From the NCBI RefSeq assembly GCF_027497255.1, contig NZ_CP114903.1, positions 3,658,001 through 3,722,000 of the forward strand: a stretch of DNA of 64,000 nt. Direction: 5' to 3'. The notes under the pieces were generated by a model. That model was not told the DNA's origin, searched no databases, and saw nothing but the letters and a program-made list of their open reading frames with translations. The first letter of the stretch is position 1, and every line of letters starts with the position of its first letter. The translations under genes were made by a program, and so were the position numbers. Source of the DNA: Micromonospora sp. WMMD882. Its GTDB lineage: Bacteria > Actinomycetota > Actinomycetes > Mycobacteriales > Micromonosporaceae. This document shows, in pieces, positions 8,299 to 16,591 of the stretch.

Positions 8299-8835
8299 GA
8301 GGGCGCCGACCAGCCCGTCGAGGAAGCGCTGGTCCACCGGGGTCGCCGCCGCGCTGCCGGCCTCGGCCCGGCAGGTCCGGACGGCGATCGACTGCGCCCA
8401 CTGCCGGTACGCGGCCGAGTCCGCCGGGTCGGCCCGGCGACGGAGCACCCGGGTCGCGGTCCGGCAGTCGGTCAGCACGTCGACCGGATCGACCTGGCCC
8501 GGGCCGGACCGGGACGGTCGCACCCGGACCCGCCGGATCCGGCGCGCGGCGGTGGACGGGGTGGACGACTCGTCGTGCCGGGCGTAGATCGCGGCGACCA
8601 CGGCACGCACCAGGTCGCTGTCGAAGGCCCGGCCGGCGGCCACCGCCTCCAGGCCGGCGAGTCCGGCGACGACGCCCCGGGGGAGCCGCCCCGGCACCGG
8701 CGTGGTGGCCGCGACGACGATCCGGCCGGGCAGGCGGGTGAGCAGGTCCCACTCGGTGGTGGAGTAGGCGGCGGTAAGCGGCGCGACCCGACGGCCGGCG
8801 GCGGCGGGTGGTTCTCCGGCGAGGGAGTGGCTCAT
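8287..8835 (-). CDS. Conserved hypothetical protein, 182 aa
   Basis: The start is placed at the ATG at 8835 (M-S-H-S-L-A-G-E) because GGAGG lies 5 nt upstream; an ATG at 8856 would add seven residues without a comparable ribosome site. The protein is soluble and Ala/Arg-rich, with helical segments (T-E-W-D-L-L-T-R-L-P-G-R, F-D-S-D-L-V-R-A-V-V-A-A-I-Y-A-R) and two Cys (L-T-D-C-R-T, V-R-T-C-R-A). No motif of a known enzyme is recognised. It stands alone, 190 bp from the TrmH gene on the same strand. Function unknown. Confidence 0.6.
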   Translation of the reverse strand: MSHSLAGEPPAAAGRRVAPLTAAYSTTEWDLLTRLPGRIVVAATTPVPGRLPRGVVAGLAGLEAVAAGRAFDSDLVRAVVAAIYARHDESSTPSTAARRIRRVRVRPSRSGPGQVDPVDVLTDCRTATRVLRRRADPADSAAYRQWAQSIAVRTCRAEAGSAAATPVDQRFLDGLVGALGLR

Positions 8836-9418
8836 CGGAACCTCCGCCGTCAGCATATGCCCGGCCCGGCGCGGCCGGCTCGCGGACCACCCGGTACGCG
8901 GACGACGGCCCGGCGCCCAGCGGACGACGGCGCAGCGTTCAGCGGACGACGGTCCAGCGTCCGCCGTGCCGTGGCCGGGCGGACCCGCGAGAATCTGGTC
9001 GACCCGGCGGTGGAGTTCCGCTCACCACCCGGGCGTCGAACGTCGAGGCAGGTGGAGAAGGGTCTGGACGCAATGAGCGGCGGGGCCCTCCCCGGCACCC
9101 GCCGCCCACGCTCTGATGGGAGAGATTCTGCCCCATCGGATGTAACACGGGACAGAGACGCAAGTCACAGTTATCTTTTCGTTACATAACAGAAAGTGAT
9201 GGAGATCCACTTGTGGAGCGATCTCCGCAGGTAGCGTCCCTGCATGTCAGGGTGGATGCAGCAGGCCGCCGGGCCACACTGACGTCGATCTCCTTGGAAT
9301 CGCTCCCATCACCGCAGGTCACGCAAGTGCAGGATGCAAGTTCGGCACCCACAGCGATAGTTAACAGACGTGTTTCGATGTGAACCGCACCGGTCCGGTG
9401 TTTCGCTCCGACCCCTTC
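8836..9418. other. Non-coding stretch upstream of the thioredoxin promoter
   Basis: About 580 bp between the 182-aa protein gene and the thioredoxin promoter. GCGGACGACGG recurs at 8898, 8920 and 8942 (22-bp period). From about 9140 base composition falls (TTATCTTTTCGTTACATAAC), as expected of promoter DNA. Open frames here lack codon bias and recognisable domains, so none is called. Confidence 0.5.
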
Positions 9419-9445
9419 GGGAATTCGGAGCGACCCCACCCGGTT
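9419..9445 (+). promoter_or_regulatory. SigR-type promoter of the thioredoxin gene
   Basis: GGGAAT (9419-9424), an 18-bp spacer, then GTT (9443-9445). This matches exactly the consensus known for the disulfide-stress sigma factor SigR of Streptomyces (GGGAAT-N18-GTT), upstream of a thioredoxin gene, a classic SigR target. Transcription would begin roughly 30 nt before the ATG at 9484. Confidence 0.75.
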
Positions 9446-9483
9446 CCACCTGGCGTACGTGATCCCGCTGATCGGAGACTCGA

Positions 9484-9846
9484 ATGGCAACCGTTGAGCT
9501 GACCACCACGAACTTCGACGAGGTGACCAGCCGGGACGGCACCGTCCTGGTCGACTTCTGGGCCGACTGGTGCGGCCCCTGCAAGCGGTTCGCTCCGGTC
9601 TACGAGCGTTCGTCCGAAAAGCACCCGGAGATCGTCTTCGGCAAGGTCGACACCGAGGCCCAGCAGGCGCTGGCCGCCAAGTTCGACATCCGCTCGATCC
9701 CGACGATCATGGCGATCCGCGACGGCGTGATCGTGTTCGCCCAGCCCGGCGCCCTCCCGGAGTCGGCCCTGGAGAACCTGATCGAGCAGGTCGAAGGCCT
9801 GGACATGGACGACGTCCGCAAGAAGCTCGCCGAACACCAGCACTGA
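9484..9846 (+). CDS. trxA: Thioredoxin
   Basis: A 120-residue cytoplasmic thioredoxin with the redox centre W-C-G-P-C (residues about 31-35) inside V-L-V-D-F-W-A-D-W-C-G-P-C-K, the cis-proline loop R-S-I-P-T-I-M, and a short helical C-terminal extension (M-D-D-V-R-K-K-L-A-E-H). It reduces protein disulfides with electrons from thioredoxin reductase. GGAG lies 6 nt before the ATG. A SigR-type promoter precedes it and a strong hairpin terminator follows, so it is probably monocistronic and induced by thiol oxidation. No thioredoxin reductase is adjacent. Confidence 0.95.
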   Translation: MATVELTTTNFDEVTSRDGTVLVDFWADWCGPCKRFAPVYERSSEKHPEIVFGKVDTEAQQALAAKFDIRSIPTIMAIRDGVIVFAQPGALPESALENLIEQVEGLDMDDVRKKLAEHQH

Positions 9847-9910
9847 GCGCCGCGCCCGACCCGCGCGGCGGCGCCGCGCGGCGGGCGACCCGACGCTCGA
9901 CAACCCAGAC

Positions 9911-9958
9911 GTGACGGCTCCGGCCGGGCGCCCCACCGGCGCCCACCGGAGCCGTCAC
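9911..9958 (+). terminator. Strong hairpin terminator after the thioredoxin gene
   Basis: Perfect 13-bp stem GTGACGGCTCCGG / CCGGAGCCGTCAC (9911-9923 and 9946-9958), extended inward by GGGCGCC / GGCGCCC. It lies 65 bp after the thioredoxin stop. There is no U-tract, as is common in actinomycetes. Confidence 0.8.
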
Positions 9959-10045
9959 GCTGCCCGTCGTCGGCGGGCCGGCCCCTTCCCGCTGTCCGAC
10001 GGAGGGATCCTCCGGGGCCGGAAAATCCCGTATCGTCGCGGTCCG

Positions 10046-10483
10046 ATGGAGACCCTGACCAACCGAGGCCGCGCGGTCCGGCTGGGCGCGACCGCGCTCG
10101 GCCTCGCGCTGCTGCTCGCCGGCACCCTCGTGGGCTCCGACGACCACTTCCCGTTCGGCCCGTTCCGGATGTACGCGACGAACAACCCGCCGGACGCGCC
10201 CGCCCCGGACACCCGGGTCGAAGGGGTCGACGCGACAGGCGCCCTCGTCGACCTGGGTCAGCGCGCCACCGGCATCCGGCGGGCCGAGATCGAGGGGCAG
10301 CAGGGGCGGTACCAGGCCGATCCGGCGCTGCTCCGCGAGGTCGCCGACGCGTACGCCCAGCGGCATCCCGACGCGCCCGAGCTGGTCGAGGTCCGCATCG
10401 TGGTGCGCTGGCACGGCATCACCGACGGGCGGCCGACCGGCCGGCACGTGGACGAGACGGTGGCCCGGTGGGCGGCCGGGTGA
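10046..10483 (+). CDS. Hypothetical membrane-anchored protein upstream of an HTTM protein
   Basis: A 145-residue protein starting at the ATG at 10046. One N-terminal hydrophobic helix (ATALGLALLLAGTLVGS, about residues 15-31) could be an uncleaved anchor. Then F-P-F-G-P-F-R-M-Y-A and a soluble domain follow. The F-P-F..M-Y segment resembles that seen in small partners encoded next to HTTM-domain proteins. The stop overlaps the next gene by GTGA, so the pair is translationally coupled and probably works together at the membrane. No enzyme motif is seen. Confidence 0.6.
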   Translation: METLTNRGRAVRLGATALGLALLLAGTLVGSDDHFPFGPFRMYATNNPPDAPAPDTRVEGVDATGALVDLGQRATGIRRAEIEGQQGRYQADPALLREVADAYAQRHPDAPELVEVRIVVRWHGITDGRPTGRHVDETVARWAAG

Positions 10484-11448
10484 ACGCCGTCGCGGGGTGG
10501 CTGACCGAGGCCGTGCCCCGTGGCCGGATCGCCGCCTTCCGTACCCTCGTCTACCTCTTCGTCGTCGGTGACCTGCTCGTCTTCACCCCCTGGGTACGTA
10601 CCCACGCCTCGGTGCCCGGCGAGCTGTACCGACCGCTGTTCGTCAGCCGGGCGCTGCACCTGCCCACCCCGACCGACCTGCTGGTCACCGGGGTCTTCTG
10701 GGCGCTGCTGCTGCTCGCCCTGCTCGCCGCGACCGGGCGCGCGCCCCGCCTGCTCGGTTGGTCGGTCTTCGTGCTGTACCTGCACTGGATGATCGTCGCG
10801 ATGAGCTACGGCAAGGTCGACCACGACCGGTTCGGGCTGCTGGTGGCGCTGGCCGTGCTGCCCACCGCCGGGCGGGCCCGGCACGGCGACCCGACCCGCG
10901 CCGAGGCGGGCGGCTGGGCGCTGCGGGCCACCCAGATCGCCGTGGTCTGCACGTACTTCCTGGCGGCCTGGGCGAAGCTGCGCTTCGGCGGCCCGGAGTG
11001 GACGACCGGCTCGGTGCTGGCCCGGGCGATCATCCGGCGCGGCACGGACCTGGCCGACCTGATCGCGCAGGTGCCCTACCTGCTGATCGCCGCCCAGTTC
11101 GGCATCATCGCCTTCGAGCTGCTCAGTCCGGTGGTCTTCGTGCTGCCCGAACGCTGGCGGCTGGCGATGGTCGGGTTCTTCTACTCGTTCCACGCGGTCA
11201 CCATGGCGACCATCACCATCTCGTTCGCGCCGCACCTGGTGGCGATGGCCGCTTTCCTGCCGCTGGAGCGGATCCGCCCGCTGCGCTGGCTGCGCCGGGC
11301 CGCCCGCCGCTCCGGCCGGACCCGGGCCGACAGAGCCGACAGAGCCGACAGAGCCGACGGGCCAGGGACGGCCCGGCCGACCCGGACCGCGGGCCGGACC
11401 GGGCCGGACGATCAGGCCGCCGTCGGGGGCCGACCGGCAGGGCCGTAG
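10480..11448 (+). CDS. HTTM-domain-like integral membrane protein
   Basis: About 322 residues with six or more membrane helices. Features typical of the horizontally transferred transmembrane (HTTM) domain family, related to vitamin-K-dependent gamma-carboxylase, include W-S-V-F-V-L-Y-L-H-W, a charged loop A-M-S-Y-G-K-V-D-H-D-R, and Y-S-F-H-A-V-T. The GTG at 10480 is chosen because it overlaps the previous stop; another GTG at 10468 is possible. The Arg-rich tail contains a triple R-A-D repeat. The 3' end overlaps by 37 bp with a convergent DCC1-type oxidoreductase, a frequent HTTM neighbour. Function unknown, probably envelope redox or modification. Confidence 0.65.
   Translation: MNAVAGWLTEAVPRGRIAAFRTLVYLFVVGDLLVFTPWVRTHASVPGELYRPLFVSRALHLPTPTDLLVTGVFWALLLLALLAATGRAPRLLGWSVFVLYLHWMIVAMSYGKVDHDRFGLLVALAVLPTAGRARHGDPTRAEAGGWALRATQIAVVCTYFLAAWAKLRFGGPEWTTGSVLARAIIRRGTDLADLIAQVPYLLIAAQFGIIAFELLSPVVFVLPERWRLAMVGFFYSFHAVTMATITISFAPHLVAMAAFLPLERIRPLRWLRRAARRSGRTRADRADRADRADGPGTARPTRTAGRTGPDDQAAVGGRPAGP
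11326..11360. repeat. 9-bp minisatellite in the HTTM gene tail
   Basis: GCCGACAGA is repeated three times in a row, followed by GCCGACGG. In frame it encodes a repeated R-A-D tripeptide in the cytoplasmic tail. Likely slippage-prone. Confidence 0.7.
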
Positions 11449-11834
11449 AGCCGCTCCCGGGCCTCCTGCGGCAGCGCACACGCCGCCGTGCCGCCCGGCA
11501 GGCGGTGCCGGTTGCGGGCCACCCAGCGGTACGCCGGCCAGGCCGCCAGGCGTACCGGAGGCACCCGGAGCAGCGCCCCGCCGACCCGCCAGAGCGGGTT
11601 GCTCGTGCCGAGGAGCCGGGCGACGGCGTCCGGGCCGGCGGCCCGTGAGCCGTCCGCGCCGACCCACTGCACGGCCTGCTCGCACTCGGCGGCGGTCAGC
11701 CCGAGCGCGGCCAGGTCGGCGAACTGCCAGGGCAGCACCGTGACGTCGGTGGTGGGCACGCGGCGCTCCACGAACTCGGCGCACCTCGTGCAGAACGCGC
11801 AGTCCCCGTCGTAGACGAAGGTCGACCTCTCCAT
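11412..11834 (-). CDS. DCC1-like thiol-disulfide oxidoreductase
   Basis: A 140-residue DUF393 (DCC) family protein. The defining N-terminal motif Y-D-G-D-C-A-F-C-T-R-C (residues about 8-18) carries the redox pair C-x-x-C. Conserved downstream features include V-L-P-W-Q-F-A-D and W-V-G-A-D-G-S. The family is predicted to catalyse thiol-disulfide exchange at the membrane. It is convergent with, and overlaps by 37 bp, the HTTM membrane protein gene; this pairing is common in bacteria and suggests a joint redox function. Start is the ATG at 11834. Confidence 0.85.
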   Translation of the reverse strand: MERSTFVYDGDCAFCTRCAEFVERRVPTTDVTVLPWQFADLAALGLTAAECEQAVQWVGADGSRAAGPDAVARLLGTSNPLWRVGGALLRVPPVRLAAWPAYRWVARNRHRLPGGTAACALPQEARERLYGPAGRPPTAA

Positions 11835-11898
11835 GACCCCATCCTCCCCCGGACCGGCGGGGCGGACGACAGGCGGTCGGCGGGGTTACAGTCGGCGG

Positions 11899-12303
11899 GT
11901 GCGCAGCCCTTCGCAGATCCTCGCCGACGCCGCCGTGATCGCCGTCGTGGGCGCGTCCCGCGACCCCGGCAAGGCCGCGCACGGCGTGCCGGTCGAGATG
12001 CAGCGGCACGGCTGGCGGATCATCCCGGTCAACCCGACCGCCGACGAGTTGTTCGGTGAGCCGGTCTACCGGTCGCTGGCCGACATCCCGCACCCGGTCG
12101 ACCTGGTGGACGTCTTCCGGCCGGCCCGGGACGCCGTCCAGGTGGTCCGTGAGGCGATCGCGATCGGCGCCCCGGCGGTCTGGTTGCAACTCGGGATCGT
12201 CTCCCCGGAGGCCCGCCGGCTCGCCGAGGAGGCGGGCATCGACTACGTCGAGGACCGCTGCCTGATCATCGAACGCGCCGCCGCCGGCCTCACCCGCCGC
12301 TGA
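11899..12303 (+). CDS. CoA-binding domain protein (YccU-like)
   Basis: A 134-residue single-domain Rossmann protein. Its motifs, A-V-V-G-A-S-R-D-P-G-K-A-A-H-G near residue 14, I-I-P-V-N-P-T near residue 40, D-L-V-D-V-F-R-P and W-L-Q-L-G-I, match the CoA_binding_2 (YccU) family, related to succinyl-CoA ligase nucleotide folds. The role is unknown. The GTG at 11899 starts the conserved domain; an upstream ATG at 11833 would add a Gly/Arg-rich leader with no similarity. Followed by a 195-bp gap before a DUF4190 protein. Confidence 0.8.
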   Translation: MRSPSQILADAAVIAVVGASRDPGKAAHGVPVEMQRHGWRIIPVNPTADELFGEPVYRSLADIPHPVDLVDVFRPARDAVQVVREAIAIGAPAVWLQLGIVSPEARRLAEEAGIDYVEDRCLIIERAAAGLTRR

Positions 12304-12498
12304 CCGACCGGCGACCCGCCGACACGACCACCCCCCACCGGGCGGCCACCTCGCCGGCCCGGAACGACAGCGCGGCCAGGCCGCCGGCCCGGGTGGCCGG
12401 TCCACCAGTCCGGTCGTCCGGCGGATAAAGCGCCGTCGCTGCTGTTAGCGTCCGGCTGTGACCGACGAACGCCCGGTCGGCGGCGAGGAGGGAGCGTT

Positions 12499-12960
12499 GT
12501 GAGCCATCCACCACCGTCCGGTCCGGCCGGGCCGGGCTGGGAAGACCAGCCGCGCCACGGCGGCCAGCCGGGCTGGGAAGACCAGCCGCGCCACGGCGAC
12601 CAGCCGCACTGGGGCGAGCAGCCGTCCTACGCCCCGCAGCCGCCGTACGGGCAGTACGGCCCGCCGTTCTCGGAGAGCCCGTACGGCAAGGGGCGGTACG
12701 GCCCCCCGGGCCCGTCCGGCGGGAACACCAACATCCTGGCGATCCTCGCGCTCGTGTTCGCGTTCGTGTTCGCGCCGGCCGCCATCGTCCTCGGGCACCT
12801 GGCCCGCCGGCAGATCCGGCAGACCCACGAGCAGGGCGACCAGCTCGCCTTCTGGGGCCTGCTCCTCGGCTACGTGTTCACCGGGCTCTACCTGCTGTTC
12901 TGCTGCGGCTGGCTGGGTGTGGTCATCTGGGCCGGCGCGAACGACGGCAGCGCCACCTGA
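12499..12960 (+). CDS. DUF4190 membrane protein with repeat-rich N-terminus
   Basis: A 153-residue protein. Residues 1-75 are Pro/Gly/Tyr-rich and contain a W-E-D-Q-P-R-H-G repeat encoded by a 36-bp tandem duplication (12534 and 12570). The C-terminal half is the DUF4190 pattern: helix NILAILALVFAFVFAPAAI, the conserved L-G-H-L-A-R-R-Q-I-R-Q-T turn, then a second helix. Such proteins sit in the actinobacterial membrane with a disordered cytoplasmic N-terminus; function is unknown. A second, longer paralogue lies at 14028. GTG start, with GGAGGGAG 6 nt upstream. Confidence 0.8.
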   Translation: MSHPPPSGPAGPGWEDQPRHGGQPGWEDQPRHGDQPHWGEQPSYAPQPPYGQYGPPFSESPYGKGRYGPPGPSGGNTNILAILALVFAFVFAPAAIVLGHLARRQIRQTHEQGDQLAFWGLLLGYVFTGLYLLFCCGWLGVVIWAGANDGSAT

Positions 12961-12969
12961 GCCGGACGC

Positions 12970-13725
12970 TCAGCGGAACTCCGCCTCCCGGACGCTGTTG
13001 CCGCCGTCCACCACCAGCAACTGCCCGGTGATGTACGAGGCGGCCGGCGAGCACAGGAAGACGATCGCGGCGGCCACCTCGTCGGGCGTGCCCGGACGAC
13101 CGACCGGGGTGCCGAGACCGTTGCGGAGCTCGGCCACGGTGGAGGCGGCGGTGTGGATGGTGCCCGGGGCGACCGCGTTGACGGTCACCCCGTCGGCGAT
13201 GGCCTCCATGGCGAGCGCCCTGGTCAGACCGACCACGCCCGCCTTGGCCGCCGAGTACGCCGCCTCCGTCGGCAGGGCGTTGACCGCCCCGGCGGTCGCC
13301 GCGAGGTTCACGATCCGCCCCCAGCCCCGTTCGGCCATGCCGCCGATGAACGCCCGACTGCACAGGAACGCCGTGTTCAGGTTCCGGTCGATCTCGGCCC
13401 GCCACTCGTCGTAGCTGAGCTGGGCCACCGGACGGAGCACCTCCGGGCTGGCCCGGCTCGCCAGGCCGGCGTTGTTGACCAGGACCTCCACCTCACCCAA
13501 CTGCTCGGCCACCGCGTCGGCCAGCGCGCCCACCTCGGACTCGTCGGTCAGGTCGGCGACGAACCCGGTCACGCCCAGCTCGCTGGCCCGCTCGTGGATG
13601 CGCCGGGTGGTGGAGACGATGGCGACCCGGGCGCCCAGATCGGCCAGCCGGCGGGCGGTGGCGTACCCGATGCCGTCCGGGCTGCCGGCCCCGGTCACCA
13701 GGGCCACCCGCCCGTCGAGCCGCAT
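12970..13725 (-). CDS. SDR family NAD(P)-dependent oxidoreductase
   Basis: A 251-residue classical short-chain dehydrogenase when started at the ATG at 13725 ([12 protein letters not shown]). Motifs are the cofactor loop [14 protein letters not shown], the catalytic Y-S-A-A-K with an upstream Ala in place of the usual Ser (N-L-A-A-T-A-G), and a C-terminal [10 protein letters not shown]. The frame stays open to 13908, and an ATG at 13872 has a weak AGGA site, so an Arg/Pro-rich extension of up to 61 residues is possible. FabG-like; substrate unknown. Confidence 0.8.
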   Translation of the reverse strand: MRLDGRVALVTGAGSPDGIGYATARRLADLGARVAIVSTTRRIHERASELGVTGFVADLTDESEVGALADAVAEQLGEVEVLVNNAGLASRASPEVLRPVAQLSYDEWRAEIDRNLNTAFLCSRAFIGGMAERGWGRIVNLAATAGAVNALPTEAAYSAAKAGVVGLTRALAMEAIADGVTVNAVAPGTIHTAASTVAELRNGLGTPVGRPGTPDEVAAAIVFLCSPAASYITGQLLVVDGGNSVREAEFR

Positions 13726-14027
13726 GGTCACCGGCTCGGGCAGGGCGGCCGGCTCGTCCTGGTCGGTCAGCGCCGCCGGAGGGGCGACGCGGTTCCGTCG
13801 CCCCGCCCCCGGCCGGCTCACGTCCCGCCGTGGTCGGCCCGAACGGTCCGTCGCGCGCGCGTCAATCGCCATGCCGCGATCCTGCCCGCTCCGACCGGCC
13901 CGGGGCAACGCGGCACCCGGTAAGGCACTCGGCGGCTTGACCGACCAGGGCTACCGGTGAGGCCCTCGGCGGCTTGGCCGACCACGACTACCCTGACGGC
14001 GCAGCCCGGACGACACGGAGAAACCAC
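13726..14027. other. Intergenic or start-ambiguous region with a 36-bp imperfect repeat
   Basis: Holds the possible N-terminal extension of the SDR gene and the 5' region of the downstream DUF4190 gene. An imperfect direct repeat (CTCGGCGGCTTG, then CCGACCA and CTACC) occurs at about 13929 and 13965. CGGAG at 14016 is the ribosome site of the next gene. Confidence 0.45.
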
Positions 14028-14687
14028 ATGAGCCATCCCGCACCCGACGACGCCTGGCAGGATCCGGCCCGGTCCGGCCCGGCGTCCGCCCCGCCGGTCG
14101 ACCCGACCCGGCCGATGAGCGACCCGGCCGCCCCGGCCGGCTACCCCCAGTACCCGCAGGCCGGGGACCCGTACGCCGGGCCGGCCCAGCCGGTCGGGGA
14201 CCCGTACGCCGGGCCCGGCGGGGACCCGTACGCCATGCCGGCCCAGCCGGGCGGGAACCCGTACGCGGCGGCCGGGGATCCGTACGCGGCGCCGGGGGCA
14301 CAGCCCGGCCCGGGGGCGTACGCCGCGCCGGTGGGGCAGCCGGGCGGTGACCCGTACGCGATGGGGGGTCATCCGCCGGCCGGCTACCCCCCGCCGGGTT
14401 ACGCCGCCTACCCGTATCCGCCGGTGCGCAGGACCAACAGCATGGCGCTGGCGGCGCTGATCCTGTCGCTGGTCGGCATCGCCTCGTGCGTCACCGCGCC
14501 GGTCGGCGCGATCCTCGGTCACGTCGCCCGCAAGCAGATCCGGGAGACCGGGGAGGACGGCGAGAGCATGGCGAAGGCGGCGATCATCGTCGGCTGGGTG
14601 CTCACCGGCCTGCTCGTGCTGGCCATCGTCTTCTACGTCGTGGTGATCGTCTTCGCGATCTCGCAGGGCGCCGACAGCACCTACTGA
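14028..14687 (+). CDS. DUF4190 membrane protein with D-P-Y-A repeat region
   Basis: A 219-residue protein. Residues 30-125 are low-complexity, with repeated D-P-Y-A and Q-P-G-G units, likely disordered and cytoplasmic. The C-terminal DUF4190 module has two helices around the conserved L-G-H-V-A-R-K-Q-I-R-E-T-G-E turn (MALAALILSLVGIASCVTAP and AAIIVGWVLTGLLVLAIVF). It is paralogous to the protein at 12499. The start is the ATG with CGGAG 7 nt upstream; an upstream frame opening exists but is Asp-rich and unlike the family. Function unknown. Confidence 0.82.
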   Translation: MSHPAPDDAWQDPARSGPASAPPVDPTRPMSDPAAPAGYPQYPQAGDPYAGPAQPVGDPYAGPGGDPYAMPAQPGGNPYAAAGDPYAAPGAQPGPGAYAAPVGQPGGDPYAMGGHPPAGYPPPGYAAYPYPPVRRTNSMALAALILSLVGIASCVTAPVGAILGHVARKQIRETGEDGESMAKAAIIVGWVLTGLLVLAIVFYVVVIVFAISQGADSTY

Positions 14688-14706
14688 GCACCGGGGCGCC
14701 AGGGCG

Positions 14707-15660
14707 TCAGGAAGGCGCCCCGGCCGGCCCGCCGGTGCGGGTCAGGCCGGCGGCGCGGCCCTTGGCGGCGATCACCAGCGCCATCTTGCGGGACGCCTCG
14801 TCGATCATCTCGTCGCCGAGCATGACCGCGCCGACCCGGCCGCCGGCCGCCGAGGTGTGGTGACCGTACGCGTCCAGGATCGCCTCGGCCCGGTCGTAGT
14901 CGGCCTGGTCCGGCGCGTAGACCTCGTTCGCGGCCTCGATCTGCCCCGGGTGCAGCACCCACTTGCCGTCGAAGCCGAGCGCGGCCGAGCGCCGGGCCGC
15001 CACGCGGAAGCCGTCCACGTCGCGGATCTGGAGGAACGGCCCGTCGATGGCCTGCCGGTCGTGGGTACGGGCGGCCAGCAGGATCCGCATCAGGACGTAG
15101 TGGAACGGGTCGCCCGGGTAGTCGGGGATCAGCGCGCCCACGGCCAGCGACCGCATGTTGATCGAGGCCATGAAGTCGGCCGGGCCGAAGACCAGCGTCT
15201 CGACCCGGGGCGCGGCGGCGATCGCGTCGACGTTCACCAACCCGGCGGCGTTCTCGATCTGCGCCTCGATGCCGATCCGGCCCACCGGCAGGCCGAGGGC
15301 CCGCTCCAGTTGGGTGAGCGTGAGGTCGAGCCACCGTACGTGGCTGGCGTCCCGCACCTTCGGCAGCACCACGCAGTCGAGGTTCGGGCCGGCGCCCTCG
15401 ACCACGTCGATCACGTCCCGGTACGTCCAGCCGGTGGTGAGGTCGTTGACGCGTACCGCCCGGGTCTTGCCGGCCCAGTCGCCCTCGTTGAGCGCGGCGA
15501 CGACGTTGCGCCGGGCGTCCGCCTTGGCCAGCGGCGCGACCGCGTCCTCCAGGTCGAGGAAGACCTGGTCGGCCGGGAGGCCCTGGGCCTTGCCGAGCAT
15601 CTTGACGCTGGACCCCGGCACGGCGAGGCAGGACCGGCGGGGACGCCCGACCGTGGCCAT
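14707..15660 (-). CDS. HpcH/HpaI aldolase / CitE-like CoA ester lyase
   Basis: A 317-residue TIM-barrel enzyme of the citrate-lyase beta-subunit family. Motifs are R-S-C-L-A-V-P-G-S, F-L-D-L-E-D-A-V-A-P (substrate and metal region), A-V-R-V-N-D, V-L-P-K-V, I-E-A-Q-I-E-N-A-A-G (metal-binding Glu) and W-V-L-H-P-G-Q-I. Stand-alone members in actinobacteria cleave or make (3S)-malyl-CoA, methylmalyl-CoA or citramalyl-CoA. The start is the ATG at 15660, with GGAAGGAG about 8 nt upstream. It is divergent from an SDR gene with an 81-bp gap. Confidence 0.87.
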   Translation of the reverse strand: MATVGRPRRSCLAVPGSSVKMLGKAQGLPADQVFLDLEDAVAPLAKADARRNVVAALNEGDWAGKTRAVRVNDLTTGWTYRDVIDVVEGAGPNLDCVVLPKVRDASHVRWLDLTLTQLERALGLPVGRIGIEAQIENAAGLVNVDAIAAAPRVETLVFGPADFMASINMRSLAVGALIPDYPGDPFHYVLMRILLAARTHDRQAIDGPFLQIRDVDGFRVAARRSAALGFDGKWVLHPGQIEAANEVYAPDQADYDRAEAILDAYGHHTSAAGGRVGAVMLGDEMIDEASRKMALVIAAKGRAAGLTRTGGPAGAPS

Positions 15661-15741
15661 CGACTGCGCTCCTTCCCCCATCCGGCTGTCGTCCGGCCGG
15701 GAGGTGGCCGGGGATGGGCCACGCCACGGTAGCCTCACCCG

Positions 15742-16581
15742 GTGACCGGGGAGAACGAGCCTGTGGATGATGTCACGCGGGGACGGCTGGTGGTGGTGAC
15801 CGGGGCCAGCTCGGGCATCGGCCTGGCCGCCGCGGTGGAGCTGGCCCGACGTGGCGACCAGGTGGTGCTGGTCGGCCGTGACCCGGCCCGCCTGACCGCC
15901 GCCGGTGACCGGGTACGGGAGGCCGGTGGCCGCCGCCCGGAGCTGTTCCGGGCCGACTTCGCGGTGCTGGACGACGTACGTGGGCTGGCCGAGCGGCTGC
16001 GCGCCGCATACGACCGGATCGACGTGCTCGCCAACAACGCGGGGGCGATCGTGTTGCAGCCGGCGACCACTGTCGACGGGTTCGAGCTGTCGGTGCAGGC
16101 CAACCATCTGGCCCCGTTCCTGCTGAGCAACCTGCTGCGGGACCGGATCGGCCGGATGGTGGTCACCGCCTCCGGCGCGCACCGCAGCGGCGTGCTGGAC
16201 CCGGACGACCTGAACGCCCCGCTGCGCCGGTACCGCCCGATGCGCGCGTACGGCACCAGCAAGCAGGCGAACATCCTGTTCACCGCCGAGGCGGCCCGGC
16301 GGTGGCCGGACGTGCCGGCGTACTGCTTCCACCCGGGCGTGGTCCGGACGCGGTTCGGCGGCGACAGCCGGATCGTGGCGTTCGGCATGCGGGTGCTGCC
16401 GTTCCGCAGCCCGGAGCGGGGCGCGGACACCCTGGTCTGGCTGGCCCGGGAGGATCCGGCGCGGCTGGTCGACGGCGGCTACTACGTGGACCGGCGGCCC
16501 CGCCGGCCGTTGCCGAAAGCCGTCGACCGGGCGCTGGCCGCCCGTCTCTGGGAGGCCAGCGCCCGCGCCGTCGGCTTGTAG
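15742..16581 (+). CDS. SDR family oxidoreductase (retinol dehydrogenase-like)
   Basis: A 279-residue short-chain dehydrogenase. It has T-G-A-S-S-G-I-G at residues 20-27, N-N-A-G near 93, V-T-A-S-G-A-H (catalytic Ser) and Y-G-T-S-K-Q-A-N (catalytic Tyr/Lys). P-G-V-V-R-T is followed by a C-terminal part resembling the WW-domain oxidoreductase/retinol dehydrogenase subgroup. The substrate is unknown. GTG start. The stop is 10 bp from the convergent cysN stop. Confidence 0.85.
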   Translation: MTGENEPVDDVTRGRLVVVTGASSGIGLAAAVELARRGDQVVLVGRDPARLTAAGDRVREAGGRRPELFRADFAVLDDVRGLAERLRAAYDRIDVLANNAGAIVLQPATTVDGFELSVQANHLAPFLLSNLLRDRIGRMVVTASGAHRSGVLDPDDLNAPLRRYRPMRAYGTSKQANILFTAEAARRWPDVPAYCFHPGVVRTRFGGDSRIVAFGMRVLPFRSPERGADTLVWLAREDPARLVDGGYYVDRRPRRPLPKAVDRALAARLWEASARAVGL

Positions 16582-16591
16582 TCGGTTCGGG

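Noticed and set aside
9182..9490. A 102-residue minus-strand frame upstream of thioredoxin
   Set aside because: It overlaps the SigR promoter, lacks a ribosome site and typical codon bias, and shows no recognisable domain.
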